Source: an uncultured Myxococcales bacterium (GTDB lineage: Bacteria > Myxococcota_A > UBA9042). Taken from it: a stretch of DNA of 64,000 nucleotides. This document shows, in pieces, positions 47,527 through 55,798 of the stretch. The notes beneath the pieces were generated by a model. That model had not been told where the DNA came from. It searched no databases and saw only the letters and a program-made list of their open reading frames with translations. The stretch covers positions 62,001-126,000 of the forward strand of contig CAIYBN010000054.1 in assembly GCA_903924465.1 (NCBI GenBank). The letters are read 5' to 3'. The stretch's first letter is position 1; every line of letters starts with the position of its first letter. Both the position numbers and the translations under genes were made by a program.

Positions 47527-49410
47527 GTGAAACGGAACGCTGGTTGCAACTTCAAGACGCCGCGGCATCAGAACATTGGGGCGCACGGTGCAGCCAAGCG
47601 AGTGTTGGCACAGTGCGTGCTGGCCGCTGTTTGTGTGTTGGCCTGTTACCGTTCGGGCGCAGCTTTCGCAGCGACGTCAAAGCCGGTTCTGACCGCGCGC
47701 GTGGGTGCGGAGCTCGAGGCGGCGATGGCGCATTTGCCCGACGGCATCACGTTGGCGGATGCGCAGATCCACGGCGATCGCGTGGAGATGCAGTGTTGCG
47801 CGCCAACGGGTGTCTGCGCCCGGGTGACGCTTACTCACCCACGCCAGACGTGTTCTGGGGACGTAACGCCCTCATTTTGTGTGCTGTTTCTTGACTCGCC
47901 GCCGTCGTTTCGCCGTCCGCTTCTGCGCGCGATTGCAAGTCTGCCCGCGACCGTTTGGCAGGAAGCGGGCGAGCCGGACGAGGGGGCGACGCCGCGCAAC
48001 GGCCGATTGTGGATGCAACTTATTGTCTTTGCTGCGATGTTGGTGATTCTCGCGCTTGCCTCGCGCGGTCGGCGTTTGGCGTTCCTCGCTGGCGCGCTGG
48101 TCGTTGTTGCCTGGATCGCCTGGCTGTTGGCGATGCGCATCGACGCGCGGACGTGGCCGTTGCGTAGCGAAATCAGTGCCTTGGGCTGGGAAGCTGTTTG
48201 GTGGCTGGTTCCCACGGTCGCCGGATTGCTGGCAGGGAGCCTGACGCGGCGTCGGCCAGAATGGCGGGCGTGGATTCTCGCGACGCCCGCGGCGGTGGGA
48301 CTTCTGCCGCTTGGCTGGCCGTCATTCCTGTTCGGTGATGCCGTTCCGATGGCCTGTCTCGCCCTGCTGATCGCGTGGTGGCAGGGTGACGAGAGGGCGC
48401 ATCGCGGGCGACGATGGTCAATGGCACTTATCTTGTTAGCGTCTGGACTTATTGGCACAGAAGTCAAGTTACGCTTGACGACATCCGAGCCAGCCAGCGT
48501 GGAGGATTCCCGCAGTGTTCTGCTGCAACCAACGCCGATGCTCAGCGCCGGAACGCGCGCGGCGTGGAGCGAGGCGCTGTTTGCCGAGCCAGGGCAGTTT
48601 CAGCACCTCCGCGCGCTGCCGCCAAAGCCGCCTTGGCTGCTGCATTTGGGCGACTCCATGCTCTACGGCGCGGGAATTCGCTCCATCGAGGCGGTGCCCG
48701 CGCGCCTGGGAGAGAGCTTGCCCGCCTTCAGCTCCATCAACGGCGGCATTCCGGGTTCGACGATCGATCTCCAATTCGTCTTCTTGTCCCGGCTGCTCCG
48801 CGCATGGCCGACGCCCGCGGCAGTCATCTTGCACGTTTTCCCGGCCAACGATTTGGAGGAAATCGATCGGCCGGTTGACGCCTGTGGTGGCCAACCGGTG
48901 CTGGCGCCTGGATCTGTCAAAACGTCCTGCACGGCTCCACACGGGGAAACACCGGGGCAGCGCCTGCGGCACACGCCATTGCCGCTGCCGGTCGTCCGGG
49001 CGGCACAGTGGTCGTGGCTGGCACGGCGCCTCGTCATCGCCCGGGACGTGCTGCTCTGGCACGACGGCCCCAAGGACATCGCCGCCCTGGGGCGTCGCTA
49101 TGCGCAGATTGCGCAGTCCTTGAATCGACTCCTGCAGGATCAAGGAATTCAGCTGCTTGTGGTCGTGATGCCGAGCCGATCGGGGCCCTTCGTGGACACT
49201 GGGGTCGCAGCACGGACGCTGGCGACGGTATTCAGGGACATGCAGATACCGGTCCTGGAAGCGCAATCGGTTTTCGCTGAGCGCGTCCGCGCCGGTCAAG
49301 AAGCCCAGTTGTTTCTGTCCGGCACCGATCCCCATTTCTCGCCGGAAGGTGCTGCGGTGTATGCCGCGTTTGTGACGCCGTGGCTGGAGCGGGAACTGCG
49401 GCGACGCTGA
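47527..49410 (+). CDS. Polytopic membrane protein with C-terminal SGNH-hydrolase domain
   Basis: About 627 residues from a GTG start at 47527, chosen for GGGAGG just upstream. An N-terminal signal (VLAAVCVLACYRSGAAFA) leads to a short soluble region with several Cys, then four or five transmembrane helices (residues ~155-310: LIVFAAMLVILALAS, LAFLAGALVVVAWIAWLLA and others). The C-terminal ~290 residues are an SGNH/GDSL-type hydrolase: WLLHLGDSMLYGAGI with the catalytic Ser in GDS, NGGIPGSTIDLQ, VFPANDLEEI with the Asn block, and SGTDPHFSPEG with the Asp-His pair. Such proteins O-acetylate or deacylate cell-surface polysaccharide. Divergent from the 46646-47239 gene. Confidence 0.75.
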   Translation: MKRNAGCNFKTPRHQNIGAHGAAKRVLAQCVLAAVCVLACYRSGAAFAATSKPVLTARVGAELEAAMAHLPDGITLADAQIHGDRVEMQCCAPTGVCARVTLTHPRQTCSGDVTPSFCVLFLDSPPSFRRPLLRAIASLPATVWQEAGEPDEGATPRNGRLWMQLIVFAAMLVILALASRGRRLAFLAGALVVVAWIAWLLAMRIDARTWPLRSEISALGWEAVWWLVPTVAGLLAGSLTRRRPEWRAWILATPAAVGLLPLGWPSFLFGDAVPMACLALLIAWWQGDERAHRGRRWSMALILLASGLIGTEVKLRLTTSEPASVEDSRSVLLQPTPMLSAGTRAAWSEALFAEPGQFQHLRALPPKPPWLLHLGDSMLYGAGIRSIEAVPARLGESLPAFSSINGGIPGSTIDLQFVFLSRLLRAWPTPAAVILHVFPANDLEEIDRPVDACGGQPVLAPGSVKTSCTAPHGETPGQRLRHTPLPLPVVRAAQWSWLARRLVIARDVLLWHDGPKDIAALGRRYAQIAQSLNRLLQDQGIQLLVVVMPSRSGPFVDTGVAARTLATVFRDMQIPVLEAQSVFAERVRAGQEAQLFLSGTDPHFSPEGAAVYAAFVTPWLERELRRR

Positions 49411-49442
49411 CGCGGCCGGACGTCCGACCGCGCCGCGTCAGC
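49406..49442. terminator. Strong hairpin between converging genes
   Basis: GCTGACGCGG (49406-49415) and CCGCGTCAGC (49433-49442) are perfect 10-bp inverted repeats, enclosing a shorter palindrome (CGGACGTCCG). It overlaps the stop codon of the SGNH gene and lies before the stop of the converging winged-helix gene. A bidirectional transcription terminator is likely, though no long T-run follows. Confidence 0.6.
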
Positions 49443-49544
49443 TTCGTGTTTGAACACCGCCACACGGCGCGCGCAGTCGACGATTTCGCGACTTCGGCTG
49501 GCCGGGTCGGGCAAATTGCCGCGCGGATCGAGTTGCGGTCGCGC

Positions 49545-50168
49545 TTATTGCTTGACGGACAACCCGGCTGGTGTGATGCGCCAATAGGACGCGCGGTCAC
49601 CGGATTCGCGCACTTCCTCAATGAGTCCGGACGTGTGCAGGCGGCGCAGCGCCGCGGAGAGGGTACTGCGGTCGAAACGCGCCTCATCCGGCAATTCATT
49701 GTTCATGTCCGCCGAAGTCAGTTCGCGGTCTGCGTGCTCCTTCAGGAGCTGGTGGACGAATTGCTTCGCTGTCTGACGAACCGGCGGCGCGGCACGCATG
49801 GGTGGAAAGTCGGGTTCACCAGCGTGAGTCACCACATGGTTCGCCGGTGATAAGAATCTGACGCGGGTATGAATCGCCAGAAACGCCCGACAGTTGCAGC
49901 GATCCGTCGTGAGAAAGCCGCGGCTGCGCAGGACCTTGAGTCGTTCCTTGACGACATCCCGGCCGACGCCAGGAATCAACGATCGCGCGACAAAGCAGGC
50001 CCAGGGTCGACCCTCGGCCCGCTGCTTCAGCACGTCAAGCGTAGCCGTCCAGGATACGCCAACGGTATCCCTTGAAGCTGTTGCAGAATTTCCAGACCGC
50101 TGCTGGAGTCGCAACCTCGCAGACTGCGCAAGTTCTGGTTGGACAATCGGTGTGTGTGTCGACGGCAT
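49545..50168 (-). CDS. Winged-helix DNA-binding regulator with two HTH-like domains
   Basis: A 207-residue protein, with ATG 50168 behind GGAGGG. Residues ~40-105 look like one winged helix: ATLDVLKQRAEGRPWACFVARSLIPGVGRDVVKERLKVLRSRGFL. Residues ~130-205 form a second: QFVHQLLKEHADRELTSADMNNELPD, then FDRSTLSAALRRLHTSGLIEEVRESGDRASYWRITPAG, with the wing region at the end. Tandem winged helices are typical of transcription regulators that bind promoters. The gene is divergent from the pentapeptide-repeat gene; shared regulation of the 189-bp intergenic region is likely. No effector domain is apparent. Confidence 0.65.
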   Translation of the reverse strand: MPSTHTPIVQPELAQSARLRLQQRSGNSATASRDTVGVSWTATLDVLKQRAEGRPWACFVARSLIPGVGRDVVKERLKVLRSRGFLTTDRCNCRAFLAIHTRVRFLSPANHVVTHAGEPDFPPMRAAPPVRQTAKQFVHQLLKEHADRELTSADMNNELPDEARFDRSTLSAALRRLHTSGLIEEVRESGDRASYWRITPAGLSVKQ

Positions 50169-50357
50169 GAGTTCCCTCCGAACTTCTCCCGGAACGGGAT
50201 ATTCCGCAATTTCACCGCACCTGTAAATAGGGTTTGGCACGACAACGCCGGTTCCCGATCGGTTGGTTGACGAGTGATGCGCGTGTGCATACGCTGCCAC
50301 GTGCTGCCGTTGGCTCCGAAATGGGCGATTTGGCTTGCAGAGTCGGAGGGATGTGCG

Positions 50358-50927
50358 ATGGACGCAGGACACTATCAGGGCCGTACCTTCAACGGGCGAG
50401 ACGCTGCTGAGTTGGAGCTGGTAGAGATCGAATTCGAGCAATGCGTCTTCCAAAGCTGCGACTTCTCCGGCGTTCAGATGTCAGGCGTGGTCTTTCGCGA
50501 TTGCCGGTTCGAGCATTGCAACCTCGCCATGGTCAAGTTCGGCGACGTCGTGTTGCGCGACGCTGTGTTCGTGGGCTGCAAGCTGACCGGAACGGACTTC
50601 TCCGGCGATCGCGACTTCATCTCTTTCCGCTTTGAAGACTGCCTGTTGGATTACGCAATTTTTCACAGGCTGAAGATCAAGAAGACGTGTTTCTTGCGCT
50701 GTTCGCTGACCGATGCGGACTTCTCGGGCGCCGATCTGACGTCCGCGGACTTCTCCGATTCCTCGCTGGCCGGCGCGCTGTTCGAACAGACCAATCTGGA
50801 GAAAGCGGATTTGCGAACGGCGCGGAATTATTCGATTGATCCGGAGAAGAACCGACTGCGTAAGGCGCAGTTCTCGCTGTCCGGCGTCACGGGTTTGCTG
50901 CACAAATACGGGATCGTGGTCGAGTAG
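50358..50927 (+). CDS. Pentapeptide-repeat protein
   Basis: A 189-residue right-handed beta-helix of pentapeptide repeats, similar in size to Qnr/MfpA-type proteins: FEQCVFQSCDFSGVQMSGVVFRDCRFEHCNL (in parts), LRDAVFVGCKLTGTDFSG, CSLTDADFSGADLTSADFSDSSLAGALFEQTNLEKADLRTA and a C-terminal alpha-helical cap (SGVTGLLHKYGI). Such proteins can mimic DNA and protect gyrase, but the family is broad and the function here is not established. ATG 50358 follows GGAGGG. The divergent winged-helix gene suggests control. Confidence 0.85.
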   Translation: MDAGHYQGRTFNGRDAAELELVEIEFEQCVFQSCDFSGVQMSGVVFRDCRFEHCNLAMVKFGDVVLRDAVFVGCKLTGTDFSGDRDFISFRFEDCLLDYAIFHRLKIKKTCFLRCSLTDADFSGADLTSADFSDSSLAGALFEQTNLEKADLRTARNYSIDPEKNRLRKAQFSLSGVTGLLHKYGIVVE

Positions 50928-51238
50928 CTGGTCGCACAGAACACGATCTCACGGCCGCGATGCGGGGCGCTGGGCATCCGGGCGCAACTCGGCCTGAAAC
51001 GCTTCGGGAACCGGATCGCAGGGCGGTCCCGCTTTGCTCAGCGTCCAGTTGCGGTCCGGCGACAGCCGCGGGAGCAATACCAGTTCGGCGTCGGCTTTTG
51101 CCGGCCCTCGCGGGTACGTCGCCAGCGTGCTGGGTTCGTCGTCGTCCTTCGCGCCCGCGCGCGTGGCGTGCGCACACGTCTGCTCCCGCGTTTGGCAGGC
51201 TGAACCGGCGCTGTGCGAGCGTCACATCTGAAAACGCG
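50928..51238. other. Intergenic region with a possible gene remnant on the minus strand
   Basis: Between the converging pentapeptide gene and the 1495-residue lipoprotein gene. On the minus strand, 51221-50949 is an open 90-codon stretch without ATG or GTG start, beginning right after an ATG-TGA pair and ending in TGA. Its translation (for example KDDDEPSTLATYPRG and PPCDPVPEAFQAELRPD) and GC-rich third positions look coding. It could be a decayed gene tail or have a non-standard TTG start. No other features are seen. Confidence 0.3.
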
Positions 51239-54200
51239 TCACGGGCTACAGCACAACACGCCGGTCACGACGGCCCACTGTGCGTTGTTGGTCTTGGAAC
51301 AGCCCAACTGGGTCTGGGTCGCGCCGTCCGTTCCGGCATTCGGCGTGCAGGAGTTGGGCGTGGCGGACGACTGGAATCCGCAGCTGCCGCCGACCGCCGC
51401 CGCCCGCATGTCGTTGGTCTGGTCCGTGCAGGTGTTGCAGCCGCCGTTGCGGTTGGACGCATTCATGACCCAGCATCCGGTGGCTGCACCTTCGGCTGCG
51501 GTGATGGTGGCGAGCAGCGCCTTGTCCGCAGCGCTGGTCGAGCAAATGTGCCAGCCGGTTTGGCACAAAGCCGCCGCGCTCGCGCCATTGTTGACCGTGC
51601 CCGTGAACGTGCCGTTGCACGCGGCGATTTTCGGCTGTGCGGCCGGTGGCGTGATGGCCTCGCGTGTGCCGTCTGCGCAGCCTTCTTGTTTGCACGTCGA
51701 CGAGCAGCCATCGCCGTTGACCAGGTTGCCGTCGTCGCAAGTTTCCCCGGTCGCGACCGTGAGCACGCCGTCGCCACACACGCCCGTGACGCAAGCGCCG
51801 CCGATGCAGATGTTGACGCCACCGCAGCCGGTGCCGTTGGCAAGGTTGGTGTACTGGCAACCGGTCGGCGCAATGCAGACGTCGGTCGTGCACGGATTGT
51901 TGTCATTGCAGACGAGCGCGGCACCGCTGCAGGCACCGCCCGCGCAGATGTCCGGACCGGTGCAGCCGTTGCCGTCGTCGCACGAGGCCGAGTTGAACGC
52001 GTGCGCGCAGCCCGTCGTGGGATTGCAGCTGTCGGTCGTGCAGACGGCGTTGTCGTTGCAATTGAGCGCGGCGCCGGCCACGCACACGCCGGTCTGGCAT
52101 GTGTCGGCGACCGTGCAGACGCTGCCGTCCGCATCGCAGCCAGTGCCGTTGACGACGGGTGTGAAGAGGCACGTGCCGGTGTTCGGGTTGCAGCTGTCGG
52201 TCGTGCAGGTGTTGCCGTCGTTGCAAATCATCGCCGCGCCAGCGTTGCACACACCGCCGGAGCAGGCGTCGCCCTGGGTGCAGCCGTTGCCGTCGTCGCA
52301 CGAGGCGTTGTTGGCGGTGTGTACGCAGCCGTTGACCGGATCGCAGCTGTCGGTCGTGCAGGGATTGCTGTCGTTGCAACTGAGCGAACCGCTGGCCACG
52401 CAACTCGTGCTCTGACAGCTGTCATTCGGCGTGCAGACGTTGTTGTCGGCATTGCAGCTTGCGCCGCTGTTCTGGGCGGCCAACGCGCAGGCGCCCGTCG
52501 CAGGCGTGCAGGTGTTGCGCGCACACGTGGTGTCGCCCGTCGCGTCGCACGTGATGATCGTTGCCGGGTTGACCATGCACGTGTGCGAGCTCACCTGGCA
52601 AATCAACGTGCCATCGCACAGATTGCCGTTCTCCAAGGGTGCGCAATCCGCGTTCTTCTGGCACTGGCACGTGCTCGCGCCGCCAACGCACACGCCCGCT
52701 GAGCACGTGTCGCCTTGGGTGCAGCTATTGCCGTCGTCGCACTGCGCGGTGTTGTTCGTGTGCGTGCAGCCCGTGCCAGAACTGCACGCGTCGTTGGTGC
52801 AGGGGTTGTTGTCGTTGCAGACCGTGGCCACGTTGATGGCGGCACCGGCACAGCTGCCATTGCTGCACGTGTCGTTCTGCGTGCACGCGTTGCCGTCGTT
52901 ACAGCCCAAGGTGTTGTTGGCAAAGACGCAGCCGACGCTCGGGTTGCAGGAATCGCTGGTGCAGACGTTGTTGTCGGCGCAGCCAATCGCCGTGCCGGTG
53001 CACAAACCGGCGGAGCAGACGTCGCCCGTGGTGCATGCGTTGCTGTCCGAGCAACCCGCCGTGTTGAACGTGTGCAAGCAGCCGGAGCCGGCATCGCAGG
53101 CATCGTCGGTGCACGGGTTGCCGTCGCCGCAGGCGGTCGCGACGTTGATGGCGGTGCCGGAACACACGCCGCCGCTGCAGCTATCGCCGGTGGTGCAGAC
53201 GTTGTTGTCGTTGCAGCCAATGGTGTTGTTGACGTGCGTGCAGCCGATGGCGCTGTCGCAGGCGTCGTTGGTGCACGGATTGCCGTCGTCGCAGCCGATC
53301 GGGGCGCCCGCGCACAGGCCAACGTTGCAGACGTCGCCGGATGTGCACGCGTTGCCGTCGTCGCAGCCGCCGCCGACGTTGATGTGGCCGCACGCGCCGG
53401 TGCCACCGTCGCAGGTGTCCGTCGTGCAGACGTTGCTGTCGTTGCAGTTCTTGGCGGTGCCGGCGAGGCACGCGCTGGCAGCGCAGGTGTCGCCGACGGT
53501 GCACGGGTTGTTGTCGCTGCACGGCGCGCTGTTGGCCACGTGCGTGCAACCGTTCGTGGCGTCGCACGCGTCGTCGGTGCACGGGTTGCCGTCGTCGCAG
53601 GTCATGCCGACGCCGGGGACGCACGTGCCCGCAGTGCATTGGTCGCCACTGGTGCAAACGGAGTTGTCGGCGTTGCAGGCGCCGCCTTCGTTGAGGTTCG
53701 CTGGGCTGCACAGGCCCGTCGCGGGCGTGCAGGTGTTCTTGGCGCACGTGGTATCGCCGGCCGCGCTGCACGTGATCACGGTCGCGGGATCCACCGAGCA
53801 CGCGTGGCTCGCATCGCAAATCAGGGTGCCGTCGCACAAATTGCCGTTTTCAAACGCCGCGCAGTCGCTGTTTTTCTGGCACTGGCACGTGGACGCGCCG
53901 CCCACGCACGTGCTGTTGGCGCACGCGTCGTTGCTGGAGCAAACGTTGCCGTCGTCGCACGGGGCGGTGTTGTTGAGGTGAAAACAGCCGGCGGTCAAGT
54001 CGCAACCGTCGCTGGTGCACGGATTGTTGTCGTTGCAGGCTGTGAGCGGGTCAATCGCGGCGCCGGTGCACGCGCCGCTGCTGCACAGGTCGTTGGTGGT
54101 GCAGGCGTTGCCGTCGTTGCAGGGCAACAAGTTGGGTGTGCTGACGCAGCCGGTCGCGGCGGCACAGGAGTCCGCGGTGCAGACGTTGCCGTCGTCGCAG

Positions 54201-55726
54201 GTGATGGCAAATCCGGCGCAAATGCCGGCGCCACAGACGTCGTTGGTGCTGCACGCGTTCTTGTCGTCACAGGGCAAGGTGTTGTCGACGAAGATGCAGT
54301 CGCCGGCCAAGCTGTTGCACTGTTCGGTCGTGCATGGGTTGCCGTCGTCGCACACCACCGCCGCGCCAGGCGCGCAGCTACCGACCGCGCACGTGTCGCC
54401 CGTTGTGCACGGGTTGCCATCGCTGCATGCGGAGGTGTTGGGCAGGTGTTGGCAGCCGAGCGCCTTGTCGCACGTATCGTCCGTGCACGGGTTGCCGTCG
54501 TCGCAAAGCACGTTGGGGCCGGCGACGCACGTCGTGTCCTGGCACATATCTGGACCGGTGCAAACCGTGCCGTCGGCGTCGCAGAACTGGCCGGCGTTCT
54601 GCGCCGTGAAGACACACAGGCCGGTCGTTGGCGTGCAGACATTGCGTGCGCAGACGTTGTCCGCGGAAGCGTCGCACGTGACGAGCGTCGCGGGATTGAC
54701 CACGCAGGCGCCGGCGGTGCAGATCAGCGTGCCATTGCACAGGTTGCCGTCCTCCAGACCGACGCAGTCCGCCGTCGTCGCGCAGACGCACGTGTTGGTT
54801 CCGCCGCCCGCGCACGCGCCGCCGCTGCACGCGTCCTGCGGCGTGCACGGATTGCCATCGTCGCACGGTGCGGTGTTGTTCTGATGCGTGCAGCCGGACG
54901 TCAAGTCGCAACTGTCCGTCGTGCAGGGATTGCCGTCGTCGCAATTTGCCGTGCCGATCGATAGACCGCCGCCACACGAGCCGTTGAGCTGGCAAATCTC
55001 GTTGGCCGTACACGGATTGCCGTCATCGCACGGCAAGCCGGTGGACTTGTGTTGGCAGCCCGCGTCGCCGTTGCAGGTGTCCTCGGTGCAGGCGTTGCCA
55101 TCGTCGCAATTCGTGTTCGGCCCGGCCTGGCAGATGCCGTTGCCACAGACTGGGATGGCGCAAGCGAAGAGCAAACCGGCACAGTCGGCGTCCGTCACGC
55201 AGGTCGTCGCGCCGGTATCGGTGTCGCTGGCATCGCTTGTACTCCCGTCGTCCGTTGCGGTGGCATCGTCGGCATCGCCCACGGCCGCATCTGCGTCGTC
55301 GGGTGCTGCGTCCGTCACATCGAAGTCAACGCCGCTCACGTCGTTTGCCGCGTCGGTCGCGTCGGTCGCCGTTGCGTCCTGTGGGTTTGCCGCGCCATCG
55401 GCGTCGTCCAACTCAAGGCCGTCGGGCCACTGCGCATCGTTGCCGTCGGGGTACAGCACGTCGTAGGCCAAGCCTTCACCGGAAGCGTCCTGCCCCGAAA
55501 CGTCCGCGCCCGTCGCGTCGCTGGTTTGGCCGTCGCTGGCATCACTGCCGGTCAACTGGCCAATGTCATCGAGGCCGTAGCCCTTCACGTTCGTCGGATC
55601 CTGGACTGGGGCATCGTCGCCGCACGCAGCCAGCATCGTGAGCAGGGCGGCCAGCAGCAATGTGCCGGGATGCCGTTTGCCCAGACCTTCGGGCACTTTC
55701 AGCCAATTTTGCCGAGAATATCGCAT
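51239..55726 (-). CDS. Giant surface lipoprotein of CTDC Cys-rich repeats
   Basis: A 1495-residue predicted lipoprotein (signal LLLAALLTMLAAC). Residues ~40-170 are an Asp/Ala/Gly-rich acidic spacer. Then ~1150 residues consist of slime-mold-type CTDC modules (CDDGNPCTxDxCD). A ~110-residue supermodule, beginning CQCQKNxDCAxxENGNLCDGTLIC and ending in a CDDGNPCTDDxC unit, occurs three times and also in the CTDC-RCC1 protein. Near the C-terminus a DUF4215-type Cys-rich repeat (CGDGVLTVATGETCDDGN) is followed by a ~130-residue terminal domain with paired cysteines (CQTGWHICST, GCWVMNASNRNGGCNTC). The protein is likely an elongated surface fiber rich in disulfides. The next gene upstream starts 72 bp away on the same strand. 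Confidence 0.85.
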   Translation of the reverse strand: MRYSRQNWLKVPEGLGKRHPGTLLLAALLTMLAACGDDAPVQDPTNVKGYGLDDIGQLTGSDASDGQTSDATGADVSGQDASGEGLAYDVLYPDGNDAQWPDGLELDDADGAANPQDATATDATDAANDVSGVDFDVTDAAPDDADAAVGDADDATATDDGSTSDASDTDTGATTCVTDADCAGLLFACAIPVCGNGICQAGPNTNCDDGNACTEDTCNGDAGCQHKSTGLPCDDGNPCTANEICQLNGSCGGGLSIGTANCDDGNPCTTDSCDLTSGCTHQNNTAPCDDGNPCTPQDACSGGACAGGGTNTCVCATTADCVGLEDGNLCNGTLICTAGACVVNPATLVTCDASADNVCARNVCTPTTGLCVFTAQNAGQFCDADGTVCTGPDMCQDTTCVAGPNVLCDDGNPCTDDTCDKALGCQHLPNTSACSDGNPCTTGDTCAVGSCAPGAAVVCDDGNPCTTEQCNSLAGDCIFVDNTLPCDDKNACSTNDVCGAGICAGFAITCDDGNVCTADSCAAATGCVSTPNLLPCNDGNACTTNDLCSSGACTGAAIDPLTACNDNNPCTSDGCDLTAGCFHLNNTAPCDDGNVCSSNDACANSTCVGGASTCQCQKNSDCAAFENGNLCDGTLICDASHACSVDPATVITCSAAGDTTCAKNTCTPATGLCSPANLNEGGACNADNSVCTSGDQCTAGTCVPGVGMTCDDGNPCTDDACDATNGCTHVANSAPCSDNNPCTVGDTCAASACLAGTAKNCNDSNVCTTDTCDGGTGACGHINVGGGCDDGNACTSGDVCNVGLCAGAPIGCDDGNPCTNDACDSAIGCTHVNNTIGCNDNNVCTTGDSCSGGVCSGTAINVATACGDGNPCTDDACDAGSGCLHTFNTAGCSDSNACTTGDVCSAGLCTGTAIGCADNNVCTSDSCNPSVGCVFANNTLGCNDGNACTQNDTCSNGSCAGAAINVATVCNDNNPCTNDACSSGTGCTHTNNTAQCDDGNSCTQGDTCSAGVCVGGASTCQCQKNADCAPLENGNLCDGTLICQVSSHTCMVNPATIITCDATGDTTCARNTCTPATGACALAAQNSGASCNADNNVCTPNDSCQSTSCVASGSLSCNDSNPCTTDSCDPVNGCVHTANNASCDDGNGCTQGDACSGGVCNAGAAMICNDGNTCTTDSCNPNTGTCLFTPVVNGTGCDADGSVCTVADTCQTGVCVAGAALNCNDNAVCTTDSCNPTTGCAHAFNSASCDDGNGCTGPDICAGGACSGAALVCNDNNPCTTDVCIAPTGCQYTNLANGTGCGGVNICIGGACVTGVCGDGVLTVATGETCDDGNLVNGDGCSSTCKQEGCADGTREAITPPAAQPKIAACNGTFTGTVNNGASAAALCQTGWHICSTSAADKALLATITAAEGAATGCWVMNASNRNGGCNTCTDQTNDMRAAAVGGSCGFQSSATPNSCTPNAGTDGATQTQLGCSKTNNAQWAVVTGVLCCSP

Positions 55727-55798
55727 GAATTACCCCAAAATTTTACCGATCGCCATCATAACGATGCTCGGGACGCCGTCAAGGCTTGAGTGGACGGG

